A program made the position numbers and the translations under genes. A stretch of 64,000 bases of DNA, taken from NCBI GenBank assembly GCA_948567375.1, contig OX419755.1, positions 23,514,517-23,578,516 on the forward strand, in the 5' to 3' direction. Shown here in pieces: positions 49,009 through 61,803 of the stretch (the stretch's first letter is position 1; the number at the start of each line of letters is the position of its first letter). Below the pieces are notes generated by a model that was given only the letters and a program-made list of their open reading frames with translations, was not told the DNA's origin and ran no database searches. The stretch is from Lunularia cruciata (lineage: Eukaryota > Streptophyta > Marchantiopsida > Lunulariales > Lunulariaceae).

Positions 49009-52000
49009 TGGGATGGATGGAATACGGACCAAATCCATTTTTCCAAACCATTGGGATTTCTATATCCATATACTAGCCAAACATCATTTCACACAATTGA
49101 TCAGCTCATGCTTTGGGAAAATTATTTTGAATATAATTACCTTGTTTGATGAACCTTTTGGTACTTCCAATTGTAACTTATGGAGAACGGTGGACATGTT
49201 ACATAGCTTAGATAAATTGTAGGGAGTTTGATAGAGTAGTAGCCATGATGACAATGCCCAAATTTATCATTGCTATGTAGTAACAAATTGAGCACCTTAC
49301 TCAATTGTCAAAGAACAAGACCATCAACAACACGAGCATGTAGAGAAAGCACCATTTTGAGAAGGAGAAGAGAAAATCTCATTTCCAAAACCCAAGGTAT
49401 TTGAAAGCAAGAATCTGTTGAGCACAATGGAGAATTCTACATTTGACTACAAATGTTATTTTGAAGCTAGAAATCTCCAAGATGAATAGAGAAAAATTTT
49501 CATGGCTTCAAGCCAATTGGATGGAGTGTCAAAATTATGGTAGCGGTTCCGAGTGGAGCAAAGTGAATAGCAATTTGTTGCACCAACTTGACATGGGAAG
49601 AATTCAAGAGTGCATTAGTTACATTAATTGCATGATTCAAGCTATAAATGCTACATGAGCCACACAAGATAAGTTGATAGAGTTGAAGTAGATTGGTTCT
49701 TTAAGAAGCTATATCACTCAATTTCAAACCACCATAAATTCCAAATATTAGAAAGTGAAGCTCTAGATTGATTTGTCAAGGGTTTAAAGTCACATACCAA
49801 ATTGGAAGTGACATGAAAGAGCCCAAATGCTTGAAAGAAGCCATGCAATTGGCTAAGCACTTTGATTCCATGGTTGCAATAACTTGATCTCAACCTTGAC
49901 CTTCATAAAACCTGCCAACACACTACACACGGATGGAGGAGCTGCCACCATTGGAGATTGATGCCATCCAACAAAGATCACTTTGCACAATAGATAGATA
50001 AATACTATGACAAAATGGTGGTTGCTTTTATTGTTGCTAAATTGGACATCATATTGCTTAATGTCCACTCAAGAATGGATAGATGACCCCAAAAAATTGC
50101 ACAAATGGCATTCATGGAGTGTAATGATCAAGGAAACAGAGAATCCTAGTAGGATAATCCAAGCCACCTTTTGGGAACTTGATTAGTTCTAATGGGATTG
50201 GAGGCTTGACCTATGCAAGTTTATTTCACTTGTAAGGTATGATATTTGATTGTGGTTGTAGTATTTTGGTTGATTTTGGAAGTTCAAAGATTTGCATGTC
50301 CATGCAATTAGCAAAAGAATTAAGTATTCATATCAATCCAATAATTGGAAGAAGATTGACGATGGTAGATGGTAGAAAATGTTCTGCATTTTGTACCTCA
50401 TATTCTATTACATTCAAGATTTAAAAGTAGTATTTGGAGCGTATGAGGTTTGTAATGGCACCTCTACATTATGATGTCATTCTAGGTTTTCTTTGGCTTG
50501 AACTTCATGAGGTTCAATTTGATTGGACCTGACAATAAATTCAAGTATAACACTAAGGTAAGAATTACCGATTAGGTTGTTTAGCACCTTTGAGTAAGAC
50601 ACCTAAGAATAGTTAGTCCTGAAATGTGAAGTTTGTCAATAAAGCAACCATAGAGCAAGCTTTGGAGGAAGATAAGTATATTTTTGTAGTGTGGATCAAG
50701 TTGATTGTGCATGGAGAATGTGATCATGGCCAAAAGCCTCATTTAGCAATGGTTGATCAAATAGTTTAGGAGTTCAAAGATATGTTTTTGGATGATCTAC
50801 CAAAGGGATTAACCTTTGATTGTGGTATGCACTTCAAGATTGAGTTATTTGCCAAGAATTAATCCAATGAGTAGACCAATCTATTGGCTCTCACCAAAGG
50901 AGTTAGACAAGCTTCAAAAAACACTAATGGAGTTGTTGGAGAAGGATTTCATGCAACATAGTACATCTCCTTGGAGAACCGATACTATTTGTTCCAAAGA
51001 AGGATGGAAGACTTTACTTCTATATTGATTACCATGACCTCAATAAAAAATTAGTGAAGAATGGATATCCCTTGTCTTCAATTGATAACTTGCTCAATCA
51101 ATTGAGTGGTGCACAATATTTCTTCAAGTTGGATCTCCAAAGTGGTTATTGGTAGTTTCCCATTGATAGAGAGGATGTACAAAAGACTACCTTTTGCACA
51201 AGTATGGGCATTTTGAATGGAGAGTTCTAACTTTTGAGCTCACTTAACTCCAATAGTCTTCATTGATCAAATGCATTGGGTGTTGGATGGGCTATTAGAT
51301 TGGAACATGGTGGTATTATTGGATGATATTTTAATCTATAGCAAGATGGAGGTAAAACACACAAATCATGTGCAAGAAGTCCTAAGATGACTATGTCAAT
51401 GGAATTTTTATTAAAAGAAGTCAAAGTATACCTTTTGGTAGAAGGAAGTTACCTTTTTGGGTCATAAGATCTCATCAAAGAGGACAAGATAGAAGAGGAG
51501 AAAATCAAGGTCATTATTGATTGGCCTACTCCAAAGGATGGTGGCACAAAAATGTTGGCATTTTGATAGATTGGTAATTTTTTACCAATGATTCATCCAC
51601 TATTATGTTCATGTGGTTGCACCATTGACCAACCTCTTGGAGAAGACCTCAAGCTTTTAGTGGACTACCAAGCATGAAGAAGCATTCCAAAAGCTAAAAC
51701 ATATGGTGTTTTCAAGACCCATTCTTCAAGCATATGACCCTCACCTACCTTGTGTGGTTGATTTTGATACTTCTCACTTTACCATTGGAGTTTTGTTATA
51801 GCAAGAATTTCTAGATGGGTTACATCCCATTACCCTTATGTCTCATTGGCTAAACACCAAAGAAAGGAATTACTTTGCTCAAGATCAAGAACAACTAGCA
51901 ATGGTATATGCCACCAAGGTATAGAAAATTTATCTCTTGGGAAAAAATGTGATCATGCAAACCAATCACAAACTCTTGTTGCAAACATTATGTTTTAAGC

Positions 52001-53633
52001 ACATTAAGAGTTGAAATCATGGATGGGAGGAACAACTATAGTTATTTGACCTTAAACTTGAGTACAAACTTGGTAGGTTCCATGTCATTCTTGATGCTCT
52101 ATCATGACAACTTGATTTGAAGTCTCTTCTTCTCATCACTATGGCAATTACAAAAGTGTCAATTGAGCTTAGGATAGCTTTACAACAAGAACTCTCCTTT
52201 TTGATGGTTCAAGGTCATCTTGCAATACACAAAAAGGAATACAACACCTTCTCCTTCAAGGAAAGGCCTTCTATTCTATGAGAACCAAATCTATGTTCTA
52301 GCCAAAAGTGATCTATGATTTGTGCACCTTCAAGAAGCCCATGACTTACCAATCACTGGTCACATGGATGTAGACAAGACCTTGGGTACCCTACAACACC
52401 AATAGTGGTGACCCAACATGGCATTAGATGTATGAGAGTTTGTCCAATCTTGTGAGAGCTACCGACATAATAAGACCAATAGCTAGAAATTGAGTAGACT
52501 CCTTCAACCACTTCCCATCCCACCTGCTCAATGGGAACATGTGAGCTTAGATCTCATCACATCCTTGCCCAAGACAAAGCAAGATCACACAATAATCAGG
52601 GTGTTTGTTGATAAGCTTAGTAAGAAAATCCATTTGGCACTAACCTTTAATATATTGGATGCTCCAACACTAGCCCAAATCTACTTTGACAATGTCTTGA
52701 AGGATCATGAGATGCCTCATGTACTCATCTCCAACTATGATCCTTGATTCACTAGAAAGTTTTGGCAAGCATTCTTTCAACTACTTGACACCAAGCTTAC
52801 TTTGTCCATGTCCTCTCATCCTCAAATTGATGGACAAACCAAACATGAAAATTGCACCTTGGAGGATATGTTTCATGCCTTTGTCAATGTTCATCTTGGT
52901 CTTGGGATTGAATGTCTTTTAATTGCTTAGTTTCCCTACAATAATTCCAAACTAGAAAACATCAAATTCTCTTTCTTCTTCCTAAACTTTGGCCAGGACC
53001 CACTTGTTCTAAATTCCCTCCTTGCTCCTCCTCCATCTCATGTCTCTCATACTTCCACCTTCTTGACCACAACATCTCAAGCCCTATAACACGCAAAATC
53101 TTATCTCCTTGTTGCTCAAAATTGTCAAAAAACAATACATAGACCAAGATCATCATGATTTTACCTTTAAACTCGATGATAAAGTCATGCTTCCTTCTAG
53201 TAACCTACCTCTCCCACTTAATACCCAAGTTTGTAAAATTGCTCCTAATTAGATAGGTCCATTTGATGTCACCCAAATCATTTCTCTTTTTTCTTATTGA
53301 CTTGCCTTGCCTTGTCATATGTAAATCCACCTTGTCTTTCATGTTTCCAACTTGAAACTCTCTATTTATAATCCATCTTCCTTTTCCTCTCATGTCCAAC
53401 CTCTCCTCTCTCCTCCCATCCCTTTCAACAATTTGCAAAGTATGAAGTTGATTGTATCCTTGCACATTGCTACATTCAACATGGCCGCCAACAACATATG
53501 GAGGACAAAGTCCTTTGGAAAGGATATATCCTCTTCATGATACCACTTGGGAGCCTCTTTCTCATCTCTAAAATGCACAAATGGCCATCTAGGAGTCTGA
53601 AGATTCCATGGTGATGAGGGCGTCACCACCTAG

Positions 53634-53646
53634 CAATGGGGGATTA
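53634..53646 (+). other. polypurine tract region of the gypsy element
   Basis: The purine-rich aatgggggatta immediately precedes the 3' LTR at 53647, where plus-strand DNA synthesis would be primed. Confidence 0.6.
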
Positions 53647-54084
53647 TATTACAATATGGACAAGTTAATCAACACTAACAAAGTAATAAATAGACCAATT
53701 AAACCAAGAATTATAAGAATATTCTAGAAGCATTTAAGAAGCTACTTGGTACCTTCAAAGTATTGGGTAATGTGCATGCCCAAGTGGTGATTGCTAGGAG
53801 GAAGCTTCTTGGGAAGCTTCTCAGTTGGCTTAGCTTGTAAGCCAAGTATGGCTTCTAGAATGAAACCTCTTGAGAAATTTACTAACTAGCTTAGCTTGCA
53901 AGCCAAGTAGGTCGCTTTTAGAAGAAAACTTCTTGAGAAGCTTCTTGAGAGCCTTGTATGCTTTGCTATAAATACCAAAGCCTAATCTCATGTTAAGCAT
54001 TTGAAGTTTTACTTATTCAAGAGTCCCAGTGTGATCTTTCACTTTGATCTTCCATTCTCCTATTTCTCTCCTCAATCTTTTACA
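53647..54084 (+). repeat. 3' LTR of the gypsy element
   Basis: Corresponds to the 5' LTR along its whole length, with tgctataaatac as the TATA-like site at about 53964, and ends TCTTTTACA before the target duplication. Confidence 0.9.
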
Positions 54085-54089
54085 TCAAA

Positions 54090-55422
54090 CCCCTTAGATT
54101 TCTTCAACATTTTAGAGTTTTCTTTTTAAATTTTGCAAATTTCTTATATTTACTCTACATAAATATATTTTAATAATCAAAAAGAGATAAGCATATAACT
54201 TTTGACTTGATTTGATGTGGATTTATCTTGTATTAAGTTTTATACCAAAAATGTGATAAGGTGGATGTGACAAGGTTAGGTAGACAAAAGTCATAATATT
54301 GTTCTCACTTGGTTATTCTTTCTTCACAACTCCTTGTAGTTTCATTATATCTACATGCCTTTGGCATAAAGGATAATACTTATAAAAGGTTCAATAAACA
54401 AGGCATTTAATACTATTGTAATTAGCAACTTTTCCTCAAAACTTGCTTTATGTTTTCTATCTTCAACATGTTGATATGTATGGAAGTCAATGTATCTTCA
54501 TTCAACCTCTTGATACATCTTTAAAATAATGAAATTTCTATTAATACATATTATAGATGATGTATATTTAGTTAAAATATTGACTGGAGTTGCAAATATA
54601 CCAAAAAGTCACCAAGCTTCAAGAGTATACCAAAAGCATGTTTGTAACATATTCATCCTAAGCTAGTACAAAATCTACTCTAAAAGTAGATGCTGCAAGC
54701 TCATTTTTCTCTACTGATTCCTTCTATGTCTCATAAATAAATATCCTAGAAAAATAATCTTACCTTGAACAGGATATAATTTTTGTGTACATATTACCTC
54801 TTGTAAGACTTGCTTAAGTTGTACGGCCAAGAATTTTTTCATAAGCTTGTAAGATGTATATAGTGAAAATTTTACATTTAATCTTTTATAACTCCTAATT
54901 GCATATTTTGGTATAAACTTGATCTGACTCATGATCTGATTTTTTTAGGAGTATCCAATAACTCCAAAAGAACACAATTATTTCCTTGCATATCAGTGCA
55001 AGGCATGCTTGCTTGATCTAATTTTACATAATTTAGATCAACATAATTATAAATTCCATCCAAATCAAGTGATTTGACTGCCACCAAGTTTTTATCAATC
55101 TAGTTATTGAGCATTAATCAATGCATGTATGCCTGATATTGTTTTGGATTAAATTAAATATAAATTCCATCAAAACAAAGTGATTTTTCAACTACTGAGT
55201 TTTTTTCAATCTAGTCAAAGATTTGATCTCAAAGCAAATTTTTGTCTTCCTAATCTTAGTGCTCTTATCACAGTTTTTTTCTTATTTTTCAATATTATTA
55301 TCCCCATAGTATCCTTGATGAGAATTGTCTTCTTTGTTTAAAGATATCTTACTTATCTTTCATTAAATTTATCAACTCAAACTATTAGTACTTAAAATGT
55401 TTTCACAAATATCTAGCTTTTG

Positions 55423-55425
<3 letters not shown>
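54090..55425. other. AT-rich spacer, no gene seen
   Basis: Short frames only; nothing recognised. Confidence 0.5.

Positions 55426-55457
<32 letters not shown>
55426..55457. repeat. (TA)16 microsatellite
   Basis: Uninterrupted alternating TA tract between tgctt and gga. Confidence 0.97.
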
Positions 55458-55459
<2 letters not shown>

Positions 55460-55474
55460 AGTACATCATTCGAA

Positions 55475-55885
55475 GGAATTTTGTTAGTAGGAAAGAAGAT
55501 AATGTAAAGACAAAGAAGTGGAGATTATATTAGTAAAAGTATACTTATCTTTAGGCATTGAGAAGAGTGGATTCATGGTTTCATTTGTATTGATGAATGA
55601 CTGGATTATTTGTATTATTAGATATTAACACTAAGTTGTAGCTACTTCGCTAATCTTCCCCCCTCTAACAAGTAGAATACCCGCAAAGGAATTCATCTTT
55701 GGCTATTAGGAAGATATATCAATGTAAGAACAAACAATAGAATTGGAGAAATTACCATAATAAAGATATACCAATTTCTAGGAGTCCTCTATGCTATAGT
55801 TCCAAGATGTTCCTTGTCTCAATGAAGAGTTGAATCATACTTACTAGATATTTACACTAACTTCTCGTTATTTCTCTAATTCTAC
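55475..55885. repeat. ancient, diverged tandem duplication, about 210-bp unit
   Basis: Starting at 55475 and 55687, both halves follow the same order of words: aaggaatt, then a purine-rich 'aatgtaa.a.caaa.a' block, then 'agatattWacactaa' (55620 and 55847), then a 'gctaatctt...cctctaac'-like end. Divergence is high, so this is tentative. Confidence 0.4.
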
Positions 55886-58800
55886 TCCTTTAACTCATCT
55901 TCATTTGACAGTGATTTTCTACTATTATCCTCTTTATGCCTATAAATCCCTAGGTTTCTAGTCATTTTACATCTCTTCTCATTTAATCAACTATTTCTTG
56001 CTTAATATGGTAAATTTTTTACTTTCTTATGTTATCCTTCAAGAGAATTCCACTACTTTTCCGTTCTATTTTCTCTTATTATTTCTATTCCTATAATAAA
56101 AGGGATTTGCCTGAAATTGCACTGATGAAGAAAATAAGTTTATGTGTCAGTGCAGTTGCAATCAAATCCTACTTTTACACAAATTGATAATCACATCCCT
56201 GTTTATGTGTGCAAATTGAATTTTTTTTTGGTTCCGCTTCTACCCTGCATGATAAGATGATTATGGCCCCATCTGCGGATTCTTTTCTGCCCAACTATTG
56301 CGTCAATTAATTATTTACAAAAGATGAAATGTTCACTGAAGAGAACGTTGAGTTCAATTTCGAAGATGATCTTAATTTTATTCGTGAGACCCATTTTCGC
56401 GTTTCCATATCGCAATTTGCTGTATTTTAATTTGTGAGCATTTTATACAAGACAAGAAAAGAAGTTTAAGGACAATAACAGGAAAATGACCTCCACTTTA
56501 GGAGCGACACCCCCTAGGACACATTTAGCTACAGAATTCTTTATTTAGCCCGATAGACGCCGTTCTTCCCTTATTTGAAACCAGTAGACTTTACTTGACC
56601 CCAAAGACATGTTACCCTTTCTTACAAGAACATTGTCCAAACTACGGTAGAAGCAATTTTCACGCGCAGTAGTTCGTTGACCACGTCTACTGAGAGGATT
56701 CGGAAGACCTTCGGGAAGTTTGAAGTACTTTCGCTTACGAGCTTTAAACCATTACCATCCAAAATATCGACGGTAGCGATGATTTCTGGAGGGAGTCAAC
56801 ATCTATACAGTAGACGTAAATAATCATTACGATCTGACGGATAGAAATAGCTACAGTTGCTATTTATATCCGTCAGCTACAGCTACAGTGTAATCTTTAG
56901 TGAGGGTTGTCTGAAAATATTGTTAGCTATTGAATCGACGGACTTCCTCTACCAAGTTTATCGGAGTTTTGTCTTATATGAAGATTAAATTATAAACAAA
57001 TGAAATCATTTCCAAATAAAGGAATTTTAAGCGACCGACATGTCGTGATGCGCTTTGTCTACCACCTTTTGCCTTTGACATCAAATGCTATTTCCTTCAC
57101 TTTGATGAGCTCACAAATTCTCCCGATTGGTGAGCTCCTAATTTAACTAAGTTTTCCAAATTTTTCATCATGATCTTAGTTTTATATACTTATTATCTTT
57201 CTTTCCATCATTGTCTTAATGCATCGGTATCTTTGCATCATTCTTTTGCAGTTTTGATTAGAAGGTTATGGTCCTCCAGAGGTTCTTCTCAGCAAGATTG
57301 TCAATCCTCTTGCATTGACTGACGGATGGATACCCTTGGAGTGATGCAATATAGAAAACTCTATAGGATATAAAATAAACAAGCCATACGGAAATTTACT
57401 TTTTCATTTTTGCTGATACAATGATGAGAGTTTCCAGAAACGTAACTACTATATGAATACGGACTTCTGCTCGTGATTTAAGTTGCAACTAGATGTTGCA
57501 CCGAATATTGTATTAAAAAATATGAAGAAGTAAACTCGAGAATCGGAGCCCATTCGACAACCATCATCGTGGTTTATCTTCAGATACTTCAAGATCCTCC
57601 ATTTTCCACACTCGCGGATAGATGTTTGAAAGTCAGAAACATTCAATATCTTAAGAAAAGTTAGAATAGATCTAAAAACTCGAGATTTCATATCTTTTGC
57701 TTCTTGACGACCATCTGGTTCTGCCTAACACTGCTCTGAGTCGATTTTCATTTTTATACCATATCACTTAGGTTTCAAAAATCATCTGGACTAGATTACC
57801 GTTCTTTATAAAGTTGTTTACGTGATGAGACGTCTTATCTTCTTTATCTTTAAAAGATGATTGTCACCCTAAGGTGGTGTATTGTAGGTACCCATAGTCT
57901 AAATATAAATATACATGACCGAAGTGCAAATACCCATCAGGGCAAGAACAGTCACCCCTTTTAGGATAAACCTCCAATAATAATATATTGTTGTGGACAT
58001 CTTTCGGGGGGAAGGAAATATAGATCAAAGCTTTTAAGGCACTGTCATCTTTATTTTGATACATAATACACGAGGTTTAACGTATACTCTCAAGTCAATA
58101 TTGTAATGCGACATATTTCGTACAGCTTAGAGTTTCAATTCCACATGCTAACATGATGACAAATGTGATCACATACGTGAGGGTGGCCAGATATATAAAT
58201 TAATTTCCTTTTCTGTTTCAGCAGAAAACGCGCACGCTTTACATATTAAAAAGTGGAAAGGAACATTCTATCCTGTCTTGTCGTGAACTAGCTCCTTTAC
58301 TATCGTACACGAGAGTTTCCTCCACTGTATTATCACAAGATGTAAAATGAACAGATATATGGAAAAATGTCAACTCCAATTTATTTTTCTTACATTAAAG
58401 GATTCCTTATCACACCAAGTCCAGTCGAGAAGACACAAAACTTCATTTCTAGCCATCTGTTTCTTGTGGAATATATCGCATGAGAACACCCTGATCTTTT
58501 GAGTTTTAATAAATCATGAGAGATGGGTCCTGAATCTTGTTTCTTTTCTTTTTCCACCAGCAAGATGGAAACTCGTGCCCAAGAACATAATCTGGTTTGT
58601 ACCATGTTTTGATACTTTCACCGGTGCTTTCATCCTAAACTTATCCTGACCTGATATGATACTTAATTGATGGGAGAACGGGGGATCCAGAACCCACATA
58701 GGACCGAACTGGAAACAAATATGGAAGCATGTTGTCATGTCCTGACATGAGAGCGGTATGTTCACTTTGTTAGAACAATATTATGGTCATCATTTTAGAA

Positions 58801-59732
58801 ATCCCAGATATTCACTCATGATGTGGTATGCATTTCCCACTCCAAAACTACTACCACAAGCGCCAAAAGAGAGTTAAGAGTCACTTGCTTGTTAAGGACA
58901 AGTAGTCCTCGATCTTCAAGCTTTATGAACAGGGATACTTTTGTTGGCCAGTTTCACCCAGCACTTTTGATTCAAAGTAGCTAACTGGACTTCACCAATG
59001 AGATGGTGGACCTGAATATTCTCATTGAGGTCAAATCCGTCGACGCTTTGCATTTTCCATGTCATCGCACACATGGTTGCTGTGCATGGGAGTTTGTAGG
59101 CTTCAACATGAAGATCTCGAGTGCTTTTGAAGGTGATTTAAAAATCTCAGATCAGCATCACCGACGATGGCCTCCCACTGGGAACCATGCAGCCTACCGT
59201 AGTCTCTATAATTGACACTTTCTCTGCAGGTTCAAACTAGACTCACCATTTTTTATCCCATCTGACTGTCCAAGCGAGGTCGTCTGAAACAAAATAACTT
59301 TGCAACAAAGTTATCAACGTAGTCAAACGAGGAACAAGGATATGCAGTTATTGCTTAGTTCTGTAGTTAATACGTGGTTAGCATAGCTTGAGCCATGCTC
59401 TTTGAATACTAATGCAGTAATAGTGCAATATATATGGCTTCCTGAACTCGAAATGAAAAGCTACAGTAAATTCGAGAAACCCGATTTTGTGGTTGTTTCC
59501 TGGAGCATTGCTATTAAGCTTACTTCCAGTAGGACTCTAGTTTTGTCAATATATTCTCGTGCGAAATTTATTTATACATTAGTGGGGCTAGGTAAATCAA
59601 AATGCGTAAGACCTACTAACATCGATGAGCCTGATTTCCTCCCATATGCGCTTTAATAGTTGAAACGACGATAAGCAAAATGATAGTACAATCCAAAGCA
59701 TCATATTCCGATTATGTATATGTTAGGTTTTC
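55886..59732. other. spacer, no gene seen
   Basis: No conserved protein or RNA gene recognised in nearly 4 kb on either strand. Base composition is less AT-rich than in 41-48 kb. The hairpin at 56834-56876 is listed separately. Confidence 0.45.
56834..56876. repeat. 18-bp inverted repeat, one mismatch, 7-nt loop
   Basis: Arms ctgacggatagaaatagc (56834-56851) and gctatttatatccgtcag (56859-56876) flank tacagtt. Confidence 0.9.
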
Positions 59733-59815
59733 TTGGCCCTATTTTACTTCTTGTGTTCTATTCTTGAACGGCTTGATGGGTCTTCCCATCCTCGTTATCC
59801 TACGCGATTGCCTGT
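59733..59815 (+). mobile_element. 5'-truncated LINE tail
   Basis: Contains ggcttgatgggtcttccc and cctacgcgattgcc, the core of the tail family. The word ttcttgg flanks it on both sides (59730 and 59853), which may be a short target duplication or chance. Confidence 0.65.
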
Positions 59816-60293
59816 TCGTGGTTCTTCTAGATATAACTCGTACTCTTATTTCTTTCTTGGTGCTACGGTAGCAGTGACAAGCTTTCGGGACCACCTGTTG
59901 TGTTCGATGTGGTTGGGTTATCAACCGCGTAGAGGTAAGACAGGGACAACGAGATTAGTCAGGGGTCGGTTACTTCGTCGCGAATGTCATGGGAGCGCGT
60001 GAAATTCCTGGGTCGAGAATCACCGAGGAAATCCACTTTTAGTCTAGTCTATTATGGGCACTAACCTGTTGTCTTTATCTTGTACATTGGCCACAACGAA
60101 AATTTTATCTTTTTAATGCATTCGCTGAGCTCGGCATGAGATGCGTCAATTGGAAATCAGTGTTCATGATATTGTATTGACGGATGAAGGACAATGTAGT
60201 TGTACACAGGTACATGCACGGTCAAATTATGTGGACCTTGAAATCCTTGGTTTCCAATACAGGTGATTGTTAAAGTATTGTAATAATACTAGT
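59816..60293. other. spacer, no gene seen
   Basis: Nothing recognised between the two LINE tails. Confidence 0.45.
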
Positions 60294-60402
60294 AAAAGGC
60301 GATCGCGTAGGAAAAACGAAGGATGGGAAGACCCCATCAAGCCGTACAAGGGAGAGAAAAACAGGTAACATGGGGCTAAGCCCCAGCTAAAATATTGTAC
60401 TG
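60293..60402 (-). mobile_element. 5'-truncated LINE tail, minus strand
   Basis: The reverse complement reads ggggcttagcccca, ctctcccttgtacggc, ttgatggggtcttccca and cctacgcgatcgcc, the best-preserved version of the tail in this window. atactag occurs on both flanks (60286-60292, 60403-60409) and may be a target duplication. Confidence 0.75.
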
Positions 60403-60689
60403 ATACTAGGAAAGAAAAAATTGTATGAGAGACTGCAGTAACACATACAGTATAGCGAGAGATAGATTACGATCTTTAACAGCTTACTAAACTTCCAAAC
60501 TTACCCTGAACTTCTCATCCTTGATGATGTATAATCAAGTGTAGAATAAAGGGAAGGGATGATATAAGCAGGAGATCTCGGTATTGCGTTGCAGCGATCA
60601 TCCCGAGTTAAATTCAAGGGGAATTTATGAATACGGGCACGGAAGCCCAAAGCACATTTGAGCACAGTTCAATCGTATTTGCAATTAGT
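60403..60689. other. spacer, no gene seen
   Basis: Nothing recognised. Confidence 0.45.
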
Positions 60690-61148
60690 GGCACGTTCTC
60701 CCAAACTAATTATAGTTAAGGGCACAGTTTCCAGCTCTTGCAATGCTCTATGTAATGCGTTTTGCAATGCTCTCGGTAAAACGCTCAATCACCCTTGCTG
60801 TTTCTCTTCTAAGTAATTGATGTCCTAGATTTACCTTTCTCTTCCTCGTAATCGATCTATTAGATTTACCATGGCTCCTGCGTTGCAAAGAAGCACGAGC
60901 ATGATGTGGCACTCTTTCCTACTCTAATTACAGTTAAGGGCACAATTTCCCGCTCATGCAATGCTCTGTGTAATATATCTGGCGATGCTCTTTGGAATAC
61001 GCTCAATCACACTAGTTGTTTCTCTTCTAAGTAATTGATCTCCTGGATTTACCTTTCTCTTCCTCGTAATAGATCTATTAGAGTACCATGGCTCCTGCAT
61101 TGCAAATTGGAGTAATGTTTACTCGCGTAAAAGAAGCACGAGCAGCAT
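60690..61148. repeat. imperfect tandem duplication, 218-bp period
   Basis: The unit starting at 60690 (ggcacgttctcccaa) is repeated from 60908 (ggcactctttcctac). Shared words include agttaagggcaca, tttctcttctaagtaattga and tttacctttctcttcctcg. Each unit also contains an internal repeat of gcaatgctct. Confidence 0.9.
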
Positions 61149-61669
61149 GTTCCACTTACTCAATTGCTATGTTAACTCTTTCTTAATTCATAAGGAATAA
61201 ACCATGGAAAATATGTCTTATATGTCCAACAAAGTTCCTCAACATGGAGAGTGAAACAAAGCCCATGCATCCATGTACATGAGATAATTAGATTGAATGT
61301 CAATCAACCGTTTGCTACACATTGCTTCATTTACTATACATGATATATTTTACTCGACATTTACAAATTCATTTAGAATTTATGGATGCAATATAGTAGA
61401 GTTCACTTAAAGGGCCACTAATTCATGATGTTCAAAAACTCATGGCAAAAGACATTATCAATCATGATCGCTCTGAACTGTCACAATATTTGTAGCACCA
61501 AAGCTAGTTTGGTTGGACTTTAGAGTGATTGTCTTTGCAGTCATAGTTATATTAGTAGTTGCTTAAAGATTATTTAGCAGCAGCCAGATTTTGTATTAGG
61601 GCTACTAATTACACTGTGGGACTCACTATCACTTGCACTGTTTGCACCATCAAATATGCCAATGGCGCC
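61149..61669. other. spacer, no gene seen
   Basis: AT-rich; nothing recognised. Confidence 0.45.
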
Positions 61670-61803
61670 ATTAGGGCTAGAGATCTACATCGCGTAGGGA
61701 GGTATACCTTTGAAGTGCAACTCTAAAGAGCTCAACATTAGAGCTAGAGATCTACATCAAGCAGGGAGGTATACCTTTGAAGTGCAACTTTATAGAGCTC
61801 ACT
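61670..61803. repeat. 67-bp tandem duplication
   Basis: Units 61670-61736 and 61737-61803 share gctagagatctacatc and ggaggtatacctttgaagtg. On the plus strand the second unit runs on into RAHFSDVEAFELLAMMDKRR, which may be a remnant of a coding sequence of unknown family. Confidence 0.9.

Larger units (their letters stand above)
48568..54084 (+). mobile_element. Ty3/gypsy LTR retrotransposon fossil with both LTRs
   Basis: Both ends can be placed. The 5' LTR is 48568-48990 and the 3' LTR 53647-54084, with a 5-bp target duplication tcaaa at 48563-48567 and 54085-54089. Internal parts in order: leader and gag region (about 49000-50150), protease-like region (about 50240-50430), reverse transcriptase (about 50810-51420, with RPIYWLSPKELDKLQ, FFKLDLQSGY and LDDILIYS), RNase H (about 51640-52110) and integrase (about 52320-52950, WEHVSLDLITSLPKTK). 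The order and RT style suggest a chromovirus-like lineage. The LTRs differ at roughly 12-20% of positions in two stretches compared by eye, plus indels, so the insertion is old. It is broken in many places. The solo LTR at 8543-8953 and the truncated copy at 17961-19439 belong to the same family. Confidence 0.92.

Noticed and set aside
55886-59732. Several 60-84 codon frames, searched for a hidden gene
   Set aside because: No conserved motif, no consistent splice pattern and no composition change were found.
59733-60002. An 89-codon frame resembling a small basic protein
   Set aside because: Its first part is simply the translated LINE tail; the rest has no known content.
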